The position numbers and the translations under genes are program-made. A model generated the notes under the pieces. It did not search any database, had not been told where the DNA came from, and worked only from the letters and a program-made list of their open reading frames with translations. This document shows, one piece after another, positions 18,326-27,664 of a stretch of 37,005 nt of DNA. The stretch is from CAZPDM01 sp964585305 (GTDB lineage: Bacteria; Planctomycetota; Uabimicrobiia; Uabimicrobiales; JABWCH01), in the NCBI GenBank assembly GCA_964585305.1, contig CAZPDM010000038.1, positions 1 to 37,005 of the forward strand. The letters are read 5' to 3'. Numbering within the stretch: the stretch's first letter is position 1; each line of letters begins with the position of its first letter.

Positions 18326-19057
18326 TTAGTCAAAAGATAGTTGATGTTGAAGAACTATATTACATAGATTTTGTATAATATACGCTGTCATTCCCCAAAT
18401 AACTGAATCTGGCTTCCACTGAAAAAAATAGCTTCGTATTTCATAACTTTGATAATGAAATGTTCCTTCCCAAAAATTCTGATGTGTTAAAAAAAAATCC
18501 AATGGGATTTCTAGTATTTCTTTTGTTTCATCATTATTGAGATTTAAACTATAGGGAAATGGAATAACTCCTAAATAAGGAGTAACAGTAAATTGGCTAA
18601 TTAAAGTAAAGGCATCATCAAGTACACCTAAAATTCTAATTTGTTCTTGCGGAATGCCAATCTCTTCCTCTGTCTCTCTTAATGCGGTATCTAATAAAGA
18701 AGAATCTTTTGCATCCATTGCACCACCAGGAAAGGAAATTTCTCCCTTATGGTAAGCAACTTTATCTGTACGTTTTGTTAAAAGAAGATGAAGAGTATTA
18801 TTTTTCTTAAACAATGGAAGAAGAACTGCAGCTTGTTTGCAAACATTTTTACTTGATAATATTTTCCATATATCAAGCCAATTGCATATAGATTGGGAAG
18901 ATTCCAACTGTTTAGTTGGCAAAATTGAAAAAGATGGTCTATTGAGAAAATTATGCTCTTCAAGAGAATGAGCTGATATATCTTTTGAAAGTGCTAACAA
19001 ATCTAATCTTGATCGTTTTGCTAAAATATCTGCTAACTCACAATAGAGATCACGCAT
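18326..19057 (-). CDS. Nudix hydrolase, CoA diphosphatase type (NudL/NUDT7-like)
   Basis: A 243-residue cytoplasmic protein. The family-specific motif LLLTKRTDKVAYHKGEISFP is followed by GGAMD (111-115) and the Nudix core RETEEEIGI (127-135), with the metal-binding glutamates intact. LLTxR..xxHxGxxxFPGG is the CoA-pyrophosphatase (UPF0035) signature, so the expected reaction is cleavage of CoA or acyl-CoA to phosphopantetheine (or its acyl form) and 3',5'-ADP. The first ~70 residues are a family-variable N-terminal extension. It lies 42 bases after the FHA gene and before the lipoprotein gene on the same strand. The ribosome binding site is weak (AAGTAAGG, rather far from the ATG). Confidence 0.85.
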   Translation of the reverse strand: MRDLYCELADILAKRSRLDLLALSKDISAHSLEEHNFLNRPSFSILPTKQLESSQSICNWLDIWKILSSKNVCKQAAVLLPLFKKNNTLHLLLTKRTDKVAYHKGEISFPGGAMDAKDSSLLDTALRETEEEIGIPQEQIRILGVLDDAFTLISQFTVTPYLGVIPFPYSLNLNNDETKEILEIPLDFFLTHQNFWEGTFHYQSYEIRSYFFQWKPDSVIWGMTAYIIQNLCNIVLQHQLSFD

Positions 19058-19099
19058 AAGATAGCCTTACTTTCTTATCAAAGAGTAAAAAGAACTCTA

Positions 19100-19762
19100 T
19101 TATGAAATAGGCGGTCCTAATTTTTTTTCAATTTGGAATAAAATAATTTCATTTCCTAAAATAATATCGCTGGAATTAGATAATATAAAATGATTCCCAT
19201 AAAAAATTGGATTGTTATTTACTTGTACCGGGGTTTCTTGATGGTTAATCAAAACCCAATTATCTCCATCATATAATATTTTTATTTTATAGCTATTATG
19301 GCTATCTGAAGCAACAACAATTGTATTGCTAGCATCATTCCCCAATGTAAAACCGTCTTCTTTGAAGATTAAATATGATTCTTGAGGAAGATTATTGATT
19401 CTTTGTAACCATAAAACATCTTGCTTTAAAATAACGTTAAGTTCTAAAACTCCACCAACATCAATAATTTGATTGTGCTGCAAAGGTTGTTCTTTAGTGA
19501 TCCCTACACAATTGATACTTGTACCATTTGTAGAATTAAGATCGTAAATTGTATAACCAAAATCTTGACGACATATTTTAAAATGTTGGCGACTAATATC
19601 TGCGGTAGCCGTTTGAAAAATACTTTCTTCTAATGGAGCTAAATATAAGCGAACATCATTACTCGCATCTCTTCCAAACATAATTTGATCACTATATAAA
19701 AGCATAATTTTTTGAGTATTATTTCTATGTCCAAGACTTAATAAAGCTCTAGCAACAAGCAT
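19100..19762 (-). CDS. Protein with two FHA domains, the second degenerate
   Basis: A 220-residue cytoplasmic protein. The first FHA domain (~20-95) is complete: FGRDASND, then DISRQHF with the Ser-Arg..His phosphothreonine contacts, and LNSTNGT. The second (~125-210) keeps the sandwich pattern (FTLGNDASNT..NHQETPVQVNNN) but lacks the SxxH and NG residues, so it probably does not bind phosphopeptide. FHA proteins read phosphothreonine marks. The giant ATPase gene upstream on the same strand is separated by a 158-base region with a hairpin and a palindrome. The membrane pseudokinase in this window cannot be the obvious writer, so the kinase partner must lie elsewhere. AAAGG precedes the ATG. 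Confidence 0.85.
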   Translation of the reverse strand: MLVARALLSLGHRNNTQKIMLLYSDQIMFGRDASNDVRLYLAPLEESIFQTATADISRQHFKICRQDFGYTIYDLNSTNGTSINCVGITKEQPLQHNQIIDVGGVLELNVILKQDVLWLQRINNLPQESYLIFKEDGFTLGNDASNTIVVASDSHNSYKIKILYDGDNWVLINHQETPVQVNNNPIFYGNHFILSNSSDIILGNEIILFQIEKKLGPPIS

Positions 19763-19775
19763 AGTTTTATTACCT

Positions 19776-19792
19776 TTTTAACACTGTTAAAA
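19776..19792. promoter_or_regulatory. 17-bp palindrome just upstream of the FHA gene
   Basis: TTTTAACACTGTTAAAA is a perfect inverted repeat about one central base and ends 13 bases before the FHA start on the minus strand, overlapping the region before its ribosome binding site. It fits an operator or a small 5' hairpin. Confidence 0.45.
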
Positions 19793-19794
19793 TA

Positions 19795-19857
19795 GGAAAA
19801 TATTTGTTGCGGACTTTGATGATACTTAATCAAAGGTTAAGCAACAAAGTATTTTCC
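19795..19857. other. Two-stem hairpin in the ATPase-FHA intergenic region
   Basis: An outer stem of about 16 bp (19795-19810 with 19841-19857, one bulge) encloses an inner CTTTGAT/ATCAAAG stem (19814-19820 with 19829-19835). No T-tract follows on the minus strand, so an mRNA-processing or regulatory element is more likely than a terminator. Confidence 0.5.
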
Positions 19858-19920
19858 CTGTATTTTCATTTGAAAACTAAGAAAAAAATATTAATACGGA
19901 CAGGTTTTGCGTATCCGATT

Positions 19921-22900
19921 TTAAGAATTAGTTACTTCTTTTTTTAACGTTGCTTCACAATTTGCAAAGAGAGTGTGGAAAAGATTCATCACCGTCCCAG
20001 ATGAAACTAGTTTACTCCATAATGGAAAAGATGTGCTAATAATTTGCCAAGCAGCTTTGGGATATTTTTGAGAATATTGCCACATTTCCAAAATAATTTG
20101 AGAGACAACATTATTACACTCTCGGCATTCAATTTCTCGAATACCTCGACGTAAAATATTTTTACTAAGTTCTAAAAATGCAAAAGGCAGTTGAATATTT
20201 TTTGACATTTCCCAAATTTCTTGCAAAATAATAATACGCTCAGATGATTCGACAGGCAGCTTTGTTAATACAAGATTTAGAGCCATAGCTTGTAATTCTG
20301 GTTTAGTAATTTTAGCAATCCATGATAGTGTATCTTTACTATAAACTTTTAAAATTTGTAATAAGCATTGTTGCTGATCGCTCACATCAAGATTTTGCAA
20401 AACACGAATTGTTTCAAATGGATACTGACGATATACAATAACCGCAACTTTCTGCCAAATTTCACTATATGTCCAAGGTAGAGAACGCAGATGATACAAT
20501 GTATTTTGGCAAATATTTTCTAGTTCTTTTGGAAAAGAAGCTAATCTTTTAGTAGCTAACTTAACTATAGTTTTACTGTTTTCTTCTATATTTTCAATAA
20601 AGGAAGCAAATAAAATTGCAGATTGAAAATCATCACTTACTAGTTCAATTGCCAAATTTTTTAAAATATAATCACGCTTTTCTAGCAAAAAAGGATTATT
20701 AAAACTAGGCAATAACTTTTTAAGAAAGGTTAATGTCATCTTTTCTTGTCCAAAATCTAAAGGAATTTCTTGGCACTTTCCTACGCGAAAAATACTTGCT
20801 AAAAAAATACTTGAAATTTTAGGATATAATCGAGCAATTTTTTGGACCCAAAGATTTAAACATTCCCATTCATCTATTTGCAAAAGATCTATACCTACAT
20901 TACTCATCTTTTCCGGGTTAATTTGAGATGCAATCCAAACCATGCGATGAAGCCAAGGTATATCAAAAGAATCAAGATTATCTAAATTCAGTTGACAACA
21001 AATTTCTGAAATAACAAAAAATACTTGATGCAATTCTATTTCATATTGATTGGTCAACATCCTTTGTAAAATTTTTTCTACGCCACTCTGCAATGGCCCA
21101 TAATTTTCTCCAGGATCTGACTCACTTACGACCCATGTTGTTGTCAATGATTTATTTGTTTCAATAAATTTAATAACATTTGAAACAATTTCTTGCCAAA
21201 TTTTTTTCCGTTGCATAAGATAAGGAAGATGTGTTTGCTGTTCAAACTCTTGCAATAAAAAATATGCAGCATCAACTCGATATTTTTCTAAAATGCTCAT
21301 CAATTCTGGAGGCTCACGCATATCAAATAAAATTTTATCTACTTGATCGCAAACTTTCCAAATAATAAATGATTGTAATCGATTTCTTGTTTCCAAATAA
21401 AAAATTTTTTGCAAAAGATGTTGGCATATTCGCAAATTTTCCAGAGGATCGGCAATAAAATCTAAGAGTTGAATAATTCCAATTGATTGTAATAAAACGG
21501 AATCTTCTTGTAATTCTACAAATGCTAAACGTTCATATCTATTTTCTAAATTTGATATAGCTTGTTTTATCCATTGTAATTCTCTCTCTGGGAAAACACC
21601 TTGAATTTGTTCAAAGAAATCTCGAAGCGCAAATATGCAGGTTTCTATCGGATAATCATTGTGTTTTTTATTTAAAAGGCCCAATATAAATTGATGGCAA
21701 TATGAACTTCCAAAGGAAACTAATCCTTGCAAAATATTCTTTGCTTGGCAACGATCCCATGCGGAGTGATAAATATCTAACAAATGGTGATTATTAGAAT
21801 AATATGTTACAAGATGAGAAATTACTTGTGAAATTAAATCATTACGAACAACTGTTGAAATTCCAGAAATACAATAGATAAGATCATAATAAAATGATAA
21901 ATCAGGTGCGGGCAATTTTTCTTCTAACTCCCAAATTTTGCTAATTACCCATTGGCTGAATATCGTTTCACCACTACTATTTGCTGATAACACAGAAATC
22001 CAAGCATTGATTTTTTCTAATGGATGAGAACGATGAACAATTTGATCATATAGCATCTGATGAACTTTTTGCCCTAATGCATAATCTTTTTGTCGAATCG
22101 CTCTCAAACTAGTTAATCCTTCTAAATCTTGAGTGTCAAGTTTTACTGTAATGCTTGGCAATTCTGGAGAATCTTCACTTTCTTGAACCTTTGTTCGTAA
22201 TTCTGGAGATAAATGTTGTAAAATTTTAGATATTTCTTGGGGAGAAGAAATAAGGTTATGTGCAAAAATTTGAAAAATTTTAATACGTAAATCAATATCA
22301 GGAATAGATTCAAGCCAAGGTAACCAGGAATTCCAATATGTTAAAAGAAAACTTGTTTGCAATTTTTGCAATCTATTCTCGATTTTATAAATAAAATCTT
22401 TTAATTCGGATTTCTTCCCTTCATAACTATATTTAGCTAATAAATGCAAAAATCTTTCCAAAAATTCTAAAGTTTCCTTAGGAGAGACTTCATGAAGATT
22501 AACAACAATATGCAAAAGTAACTCGACTTTTAAGAAATTAGAGTCTGAAATTTTTTCCAAAATTTCTTGTTCTCCAACAATATCAATTTCTCCATGCTCT
22601 AATAATTTTACTATGATTCTTTGCATATTTTCAAGGCTGACAGGATCAGAAAGTCGAAATTTTGCAAGTTTTAAAATTGTCTGAATACGCTTTCCAGGAA
22701 TCCCGCAAAGTTGGATAGTAACCATTTGCGTATCAAAAGAATCTGGAAGCCGTCGTAAAAACCGGCGGGCAATTCCCAAATCATTATCTGCTATTTCTTG
22801 AGCAAATAAAATTCCAAATATTTCGCTTTGTGTTATTACTGCATTTTCTAAAGGTTCTGTACTTTCCTGACAATATTTATCAATAGCAAGACGAATCCAA

Positions 22901-25900
22901 TTTTGCCTCATTTGAATTGAATATATTTGTGTCGCTATTGCAATAGCACGCATATTATCTTGCCCAAATAGCTGCAATGCTGCTTCACAAAAAACTCTAT
23001 CATGGTATTCTGTATTTAAATTTTTAGCAACTGTCAACAATTGATCTACTAAGATATTAGCAATATCATTAGGCAATTTCGGAACAAATGATAAACCTTG
23101 AATTAAAGCATTTGCGATATCTGGATGATCCCCAATTGTGCCAAATTCTATCAAGACTTCTAATCCCTGATGTAAATATTTCCAAGCAAGATGAACATCG
23201 TATTCACTTATTCCCTTTGCTAAAATAAGTAGCCCAAGCCCCTGATCTAAAGGAGTTGAAGTATGGACTAATCCATCATCTAATTTTTTTATTCCTTCTT
23301 CAAGAAGATCATACTGATAAACTTTAGGAAGATATTCGGCAATTTTATATAAACATTTGGATTTTTCTGATAAAGCTGGAGTGTAACTAAGGACATCTAA
23401 AATAACATCAAACAATTTTTTTTGTTGATCAAGAGAAAGATGATTAGAAAGTTCTTCCCAATTATGTTGCTCAAGCGATTCCAACTCACCACTAAAAAAA
23501 CTCTGGATCATTTGCAAACGAAGCGTATGATTCGCAACAATTTGTAAGGTTTGAAATGTTTGCTGTAAAATGATAGCAGAATTTGCAGAATTCGGATGAG
23601 AAAAAAGTAATAAAAATCTTTGGGCCATGATGCGATATTGTGGATGAGAAAAAGTTTGTATTTGAGCTAATAAACTATGTATATTTGATGAAGGTGTAAC
23701 TTTTGCTATATTTAAAAAATCTTTTAACTGACCAAATAAATCTTTATTTTGACAATGATTTTCAAAATAACTAGTTGAAGGAAGTTTGCGAAGTACTATA
23801 GATTCTTTCTCTTCTTTAGGTAGAAAACTTTGTAATGCCCGCGATTTATAAAGATAATACTTTGCTAAACGTCCTAGTTTTTTTTGTATAACTGAAGTTT
23901 GAATACCAATTTCGAAAACTTTTGTTGCACTACTCCAATCGTTCAAAACCAAATAATGACGCCCAATAATTTCGCTGATTTCCAATATTTTAGGCCAATC
24001 TTCAATTTGATAGCTATGATATAAGCACCTTGCCAGATTTTTTCCTTCCCAATATCTTGCTAAGAATCTGTGAAGTTGATTTTTTTTGTGATTTGAAATT
24101 TTACTACGTATCAGTTTAGCATAATATTCATGAGTTAATTCCCATGTATTAGGCTGTTCTCCAGATTGTATCAATATTTGACGAGAAGAAAAAAATTGCA
24201 AAATTGTTTGGATTTTCTCCCAATGACTTGCAAGACTTGGTGTTTGTAATATCCAATCTTTGGAAATTGGGCATTGTGCAATAGCTGCTAGTTCTAAGAT
24301 ATTTGTAAAAAATTCTTTTTCTTTATTCACTTTATTATCAAGTGAAGAAGTTTTTCCATCTAAATTTTCGCTAGGAAAAAAATCTATTTCAGTTGATTGA
24401 TGATCAATTAAAGAAGTTTTTCCATCTAAAATTTTATTAGCAAAAGACTGCATTTCTTCTAATAACCATTCTGGAGATAAATTAGAAATATTTACCTCTC
24501 TAGTAATCGTCCAAAATCCTGAAAAAAAGTCCAGTGCTTTTGTAGCCAAAAGCCATTTTAATAGCTCACATAAAAGCCATGGGCTATTTGATGTGCAATT
24601 AGCTATTTGGATACCAAAGCTATTAGAAGATTCAATAAATAAATTTGGAGAAAAAGATTGATTCAAATAGCTTATGATCTCATCAGTTTCAGGAAGTGAA
24701 ACTGTAAATTCATTGTAAGTAGTATGCTCTTGTCGAATACTGTTAAGAAAAACCGGCCAATCATTTTGAAATTTGCCAATCTGTTCGGAATTGAAAGTAA
24801 AAGTAATTAAAATTGATGCGGAAACAGGAGAATGTGCTAACTCTGTCAACCAAGATAACGTTAAGCTATCTGCCCAATGTAAATCATCGATAAAAATGAT
24901 AATTGGTTTATATTTTGCTAGCATTACAAAAATATCTTTAATCTTTTGAAAGATAATCCCAGATTCTAAAAAATTGTTGATAGAAACTGAAGGTAAGATA
25001 GAAATAGAAATATTAGGATTTTCTAAACTTCCATCTTCAAAAGAAGATGTATCTGGTGAGAGTAGTTTCAAAAAGTTATGAATGCTATTACTTTCTTCAA
25101 TATTTAGAATATTCTGCTCTAAAATATTCTCTAAAAAATTTTTTATTGGTTCTAAAATATTAGGAAATTGAACATAAAATTCTGGATAACGATAAAGAAT
25201 AAACCAAAATTGTCCATCTCCAGCGATTTGCCAAAAACGTTTCCCAAGAAAACTTTTTCCAACTCCACTTGGTCCAGATATTCCAATTAAATGACTTGTA
25301 TTAAGTGTAACACAATTTGTGATTGTATATTCCAATGTCTCCCAAACTTGTTTCTTATGAATCAGTATATCAGGCAATTTGATCATTTCAGGAACAATTT
25401 CTGGAGTTTTCCATTCTCTAAAATTTTGAAGATGAGCAATAACATTCTGCAATTGTCGATTTTGAAGAAGATTGTCCTTAGAATAAGAGACTATAAAAAG
25501 TATTCTGTGCTTAGGACTATTTTTAGATATTTGATTTAAAAAATCTAAAGAAAGCATATCAACATAATCTAAGCGATCTAAAACAAAAATCATTGGTTTT
25601 CTACGAGCTAATTCATATAAACATAAAGATAATATTTCACAAAATTGTGGCTCTGGAGCTATTTTTTCTAAATGAGAGGATTCAGTGAAATCGCATAAAG
25701 CTATCGCATCTTGAAAAGATTGAAATAACTTACATATTAGTTTCCAAGAAGAATCATCTTCATATTGAGATTCTTTTAAGAAAGGCTCTAATCCTATTTG
25801 AATAGTAGCTAAACTACCTGCTGGAATAACATGGGGACGAATAAGATAAAATGTTTCAAGACCTTGAATCTTGTTTATTTCTTGCAAAAAATTCTGCAAT

Positions 25901-26994
25901 TGTTGAAAAAATGAATTCAGCCAAGCAAGATGCTGCAAATAGACAAAACAAAATTGAATACGTCCAGGTTTTTGAAAAGTAGTATGGCAAACTTGATAAA
26001 TTTGTTGGTACCATTTTTCTACATCTTCTTTTACACGTATTTCAAATTTTTCTATTTCATCCGAAAAAACACTATTTGTAATAAAATGCCGTCGGTATTG
26101 TTCTGGAAATAATAATGCTGGTGTATGCTTATATTCCCAAGGTTTTAATATAGGATGATTGAATATTCTTTTTACCCAAATCTCAGCATGTTCAACAGTA
26201 AGTGTGGTAAGAGGATTAACAATGTTTTGTTGCCATAATTGATGAAAGTATTGTTGAAGTTGGAATTTTTTCCAACTTAATTTAAGCTTAAGTATTAGAT
26301 AAATTAAAGAAAAAGTAAATATCATTCCAACTGCAACAGGCCAAAATATATATATTATTGGGGTTAAGATAGAAGCCGCAAAAAAAATTTTTCCTATCCA
26401 AAGATAGTATTTTCTTATATGAAATTTTCTCTGGATAAATTTTTCTAAAAATGTAAATAGTTTGTATGCAGACTCCATATTTTGGATATGATCTATAGCT
26501 TGTTTAAAAACTGCAAGTTGAGGAGATTGTGGAAAAATATATTTTAATTCATAGCAATAGTTGCCAATTTTTTGAGCTACTGGATGTAACTTTTCAACTT
26601 TGTTTGGCCGATATTTTTCTGCCGCATCTTGATATTCTTTAATAATAGCTTGCCATTCTTTTTGATAATTTTCTATTTTGGAATATGGATAAGGTTTTTG
26701 AATATTCTCCGGAATATATGATTGCTCAGACTCCGAAAAATCTACAAAATTATCAGGAAGTTTCTTTCCATCCATTTCTGATATGATTGCATATCCCCAA
26801 TAAGCAAGCAATTCTTCTTTAAGTAACGATAATAATTCTATATATTTTGGGATTTTAACGTTGCGATAGCGCAACTTTTTTTCTATTTGAGGAATAGTAA
26901 AACTATTACCGCAATCACAATTAGCTTGTTGATTTGCATATCTATCCTCAAATACAAATCGTTTTCCACATGTACATGTAATTGAGATAGGCAT
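19921..26994 (-). CDS. Giant zinc-ribbon, TM, tandem ATPase and helical-repeat protein
   Basis: A 2357-residue protein, one fifth of the window. N-terminus: a treble-clef-like ribbon with Cys7, Cys9, Cys26 and Cys28 (CTCG...CDCGNSF). Residues ~194-236 hold two hydrophobic helices. Residues ~340-550 look like an AAA_16/STAND ATPase with a Walker-B-like VLDRLDYVD (~467-475) but no Walker A. A second module is intact: GPSGVGKS at about 570-577 and IIFIDDLHWADS at about 697-708, the classic LHWAD form. The remaining ~1400 residues are alpha-helical, probably TPR-like or HEAT-like superhelix, with no recognised enzyme. STAND proteins use such a repeat tail to sense and the ATPase to switch. It sits between an unknown 178-residue protein and an FHA protein. 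No effector domain is visible. Confidence 0.75.
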   Translation of the reverse strand: MPISITCTCGKRFVFEDRYANQQANCDCGNSFTIPQIEKKLRYRNVKIPKYIELLSLLKEELLAYWGYAIISEMDGKKLPDNFVDFSESEQSYIPENIQKPYPYSKIENYQKEWQAIIKEYQDAAEKYRPNKVEKLHPVAQKIGNYCYELKYIFPQSPQLAVFKQAIDHIQNMESAYKLFTFLEKFIQRKFHIRKYYLWIGKIFFAASILTPIIYIFWPVAVGMIFTFSLIYLILKLKLSWKKFQLQQYFHQLWQQNIVNPLTTLTVEHAEIWVKRIFNHPILKPWEYKHTPALLFPEQYRRHFITNSVFSDEIEKFEIRVKEDVEKWYQQIYQVCHTTFQKPGRIQFCFVYLQHLAWLNSFFQQLQNFLQEINKIQGLETFYLIRPHVIPAGSLATIQIGLEPFLKESQYEDDSSWKLICKLFQSFQDAIALCDFTESSHLEKIAPEPQFCEILSLCLYELARRKPMIFVLDRLDYVDMLSLDFLNQISKNSPKHRILFIVSYSKDNLLQNRQLQNVIAHLQNFREWKTPEIVPEMIKLPDILIHKKQVWETLEYTITNCVTLNTSHLIGISGPSGVGKSFLGKRFWQIAGDGQFWFILYRYPEFYVQFPNILEPIKNFLENILEQNILNIEESNSIHNFLKLLSPDTSSFEDGSLENPNISISILPSVSINNFLESGIIFQKIKDIFVMLAKYKPIIIFIDDLHWADSLTLSWLTELAHSPVSASILITFTFNSEQIGKFQNDWPVFLNSIRQEHTTYNEFTVSLPETDEIISYLNQSFSPNLFIESSNSFGIQIANCTSNSPWLLCELLKWLLATKALDFFSGFWTITREVNISNLSPEWLLEEMQSFANKILDGKTSLIDHQSTEIDFFPSENLDGKTSSLDNKVNKEKEFFTNILELAAIAQCPISKDWILQTPSLASHWEKIQTILQFFSSRQILIQSGEQPNTWELTHEYYAKLIRSKISNHKKNQLHRFLARYWEGKNLARCLYHSYQIEDWPKILEISEIIGRHYLVLNDWSSATKVFEIGIQTSVIQKKLGRLAKYYLYKSRALQSFLPKEEKESIVLRKLPSTSYFENHCQNKDLFGQLKDFLNIAKVTPSSNIHSLLAQIQTFSHPQYRIMAQRFLLLFSHPNSANSAIILQQTFQTLQIVANHTLRLQMIQSFFSGELESLEQHNWEELSNHLSLDQQKKLFDVILDVLSYTPALSEKSKCLYKIAEYLPKVYQYDLLEEGIKKLDDGLVHTSTPLDQGLGLLILAKGISEYDVHLAWKYLHQGLEVLIEFGTIGDHPDIANALIQGLSFVPKLPNDIANILVDQLLTVAKNLNTEYHDRVFCEAALQLFGQDNMRAIAIATQIYSIQMRQNWIRLAIDKYCQESTEPLENAVITQSEIFGILFAQEIADNDLGIARRFLRRLPDSFDTQMVTIQLCGIPGKRIQTILKLAKFRLSDPVSLENMQRIIVKLLEHGEIDIVGEQEILEKISDSNFLKVELLLHIVVNLHEVSPKETLEFLERFLHLLAKYSYEGKKSELKDFIYKIENRLQKLQTSFLLTYWNSWLPWLESIPDIDLRIKIFQIFAHNLISSPQEISKILQHLSPELRTKVQESEDSPELPSITVKLDTQDLEGLTSLRAIRQKDYALGQKVHQMLYDQIVHRSHPLEKINAWISVLSANSSGETIFSQWVISKIWELEEKLPAPDLSFYYDLIYCISGISTVVRNDLISQVISHLVTYYSNNHHLLDIYHSAWDRCQAKNILQGLVSFGSSYCHQFILGLLNKKHNDYPIETCIFALRDFFEQIQGVFPERELQWIKQAISNLENRYERLAFVELQEDSVLLQSIGIIQLLDFIADPLENLRICQHLLQKIFYLETRNRLQSFIIWKVCDQVDKILFDMREPPELMSILEKYRVDAAYFLLQEFEQQTHLPYLMQRKKIWQEIVSNVIKFIETNKSLTTTWVVSESDPGENYGPLQSGVEKILQRMLTNQYEIELHQVFFVISEICCQLNLDNLDSFDIPWLHRMVWIASQINPEKMSNVGIDLLQIDEWECLNLWVQKIARLYPKISSIFLASIFRVGKCQEIPLDFGQEKMTLTFLKKLLPSFNNPFLLEKRDYILKNLAIELVSDDFQSAILFASFIENIEENSKTIVKLATKRLASFPKELENICQNTLYHLRSLPWTYSEIWQKVAVIVYRQYPFETIRVLQNLDVSDQQQCLLQILKVYSKDTLSWIAKITKPELQAMALNLVLTKLPVESSERIIILQEIWEMSKNIQLPFAFLELSKNILRRGIREIECRECNNVVSQIILEMWQYSQKYPKAAWQIISTSFPLWSKLVSSGTVMNLFHTLFANCEATLKKEVTNS
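24345..24430 (-). repeat. In-frame 20-bp direct repeat inside the giant gene
   Basis: An identical 20-base sequence occurs at 24345-24364 and 24411-24430, 66 bases (22 codons) apart. It encodes LDGKTS twice, followed by SLD or LID. It lies in a linker after the second ATPase module and indicates a recent small in-frame duplication. Confidence 0.8.
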
Positions 26995-27016
26995 TACATA
27001 TCTTCCCTAAAAATAG

Positions 27017-27553
27017 CTATTCTTGATCTGGTAAGCCATGTTCTTTAAGAAACTTTTTAATGTCATACGGAGCAGAACGGCTAATCACCATACCTACATA
27101 CATTAAAATAGAAAGTTGCCAGCATTCTATTGGCCCCAAAACAAGGCCTGTATTGATATCCTCTTGTTGTTCCAATTCTTTCTTATATTGTTCTGCAACA
27201 GATTCTGTATCTTTAGATACTACAGAAATATCATCTACTTTATGATGGTATTTTAATGAAGGAAAATTTACTCCCCTCATCATAAGAAAAAATTTCATAT
27301 CATCTTCTTTACTGCCCAATTCTTCTTCAAAATTAAAACCAGAAAATTGCGGCATATTCTTGGGTAATATAATTAAAGGTTTATCAACGCTAATTTGGCC
27401 TTTTCTAACCACTGTATCCCCATTATTTACTATAGATGCAGCAACAAAAATATATGGTAAAATAGTTGTATCTTGAGTAGAAAGTCTAGGATAAAAAAAA
27501 CGTAAAATATGTGTTTCTGCTAAAGTTTTTTGCCAACGTTCTTCTAAATCCAT
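27017..27553 (-). CDS. Unrecognised 178-residue protein
   Basis: I cannot name this soluble 178-residue protein. The N-terminal half is beta-rich (YIFVAASIVNNGDTVVRKGQ, then KPLIILPKNMPQFSGF), followed by an acidic segment (FEEELGSKEDD), a Lys/Glu linker and a helical C-terminus ending LKEHGLPDQE. No TM helix and no cysteine cluster. It lies between rpoN and the giant ATPase, 22 bases before the latter, so it is probably cotranscribed with it. It could be an accessory subunit, but nothing in the sequence proves this. AGAGG lies five bases before the ATG. Confidence 0.6.
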   Translation of the reverse strand: MDLEERWQKTLAETHILRFFYPRLSTQDTTILPYIFVAASIVNNGDTVVRKGQISVDKPLIILPKNMPQFSGFNFEEELGSKEDDMKFFLMMRGVNFPSLKYHHKVDDISVVSKDTESVAEQYKKELEQQEDINTGLVLGPIECWQLSILMYVGMVISRSAPYDIKKFLKEHGLPDQE

Positions 27554-27575
27554 AGTGCCTCTAATTTCTGTTGAT

Positions 27576-27595
27576 CTCTAAATTATTATTTAGAG
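27576..27595. other. 8-bp hairpin upstream of the 178-residue protein gene
   Basis: CTCTAAAT (27576-27583) pairs perfectly with ATTTAGAG (27588-27595) around TATT. It lies 22 bases before the start codon on the minus strand and would be in the 5' leader if transcription starts between it and the rpoN terminator. Confidence 0.45.
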
Positions 27596-27610
27596 GAAAT
27601 AAGCCTATAA

Positions 27611-27649
27611 AAAAATCTCTCGTTCCCATGTTTAGGCATGGGAATGAGA
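27611..27649 (-). terminator. REP-like GTTCCCATG palindrome acting as rpoN terminator
   Basis: A 13-bp stem (27618-27630 with 27637-27649, one G-T wobble) with loop TTTAGG follows the rpoN stop by 15 bases. On the minus strand it runs through GAGAGA into seven T residues, a good intrinsic terminator. The stem sequence, GTTCCCATG..CATGGGAATG, resembles dispersed palindromes of the REP/RAYT kind found in many bacteria. Confidence 0.7.
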
Positions 27650-27664
27650 ACTATAATAGAATTG

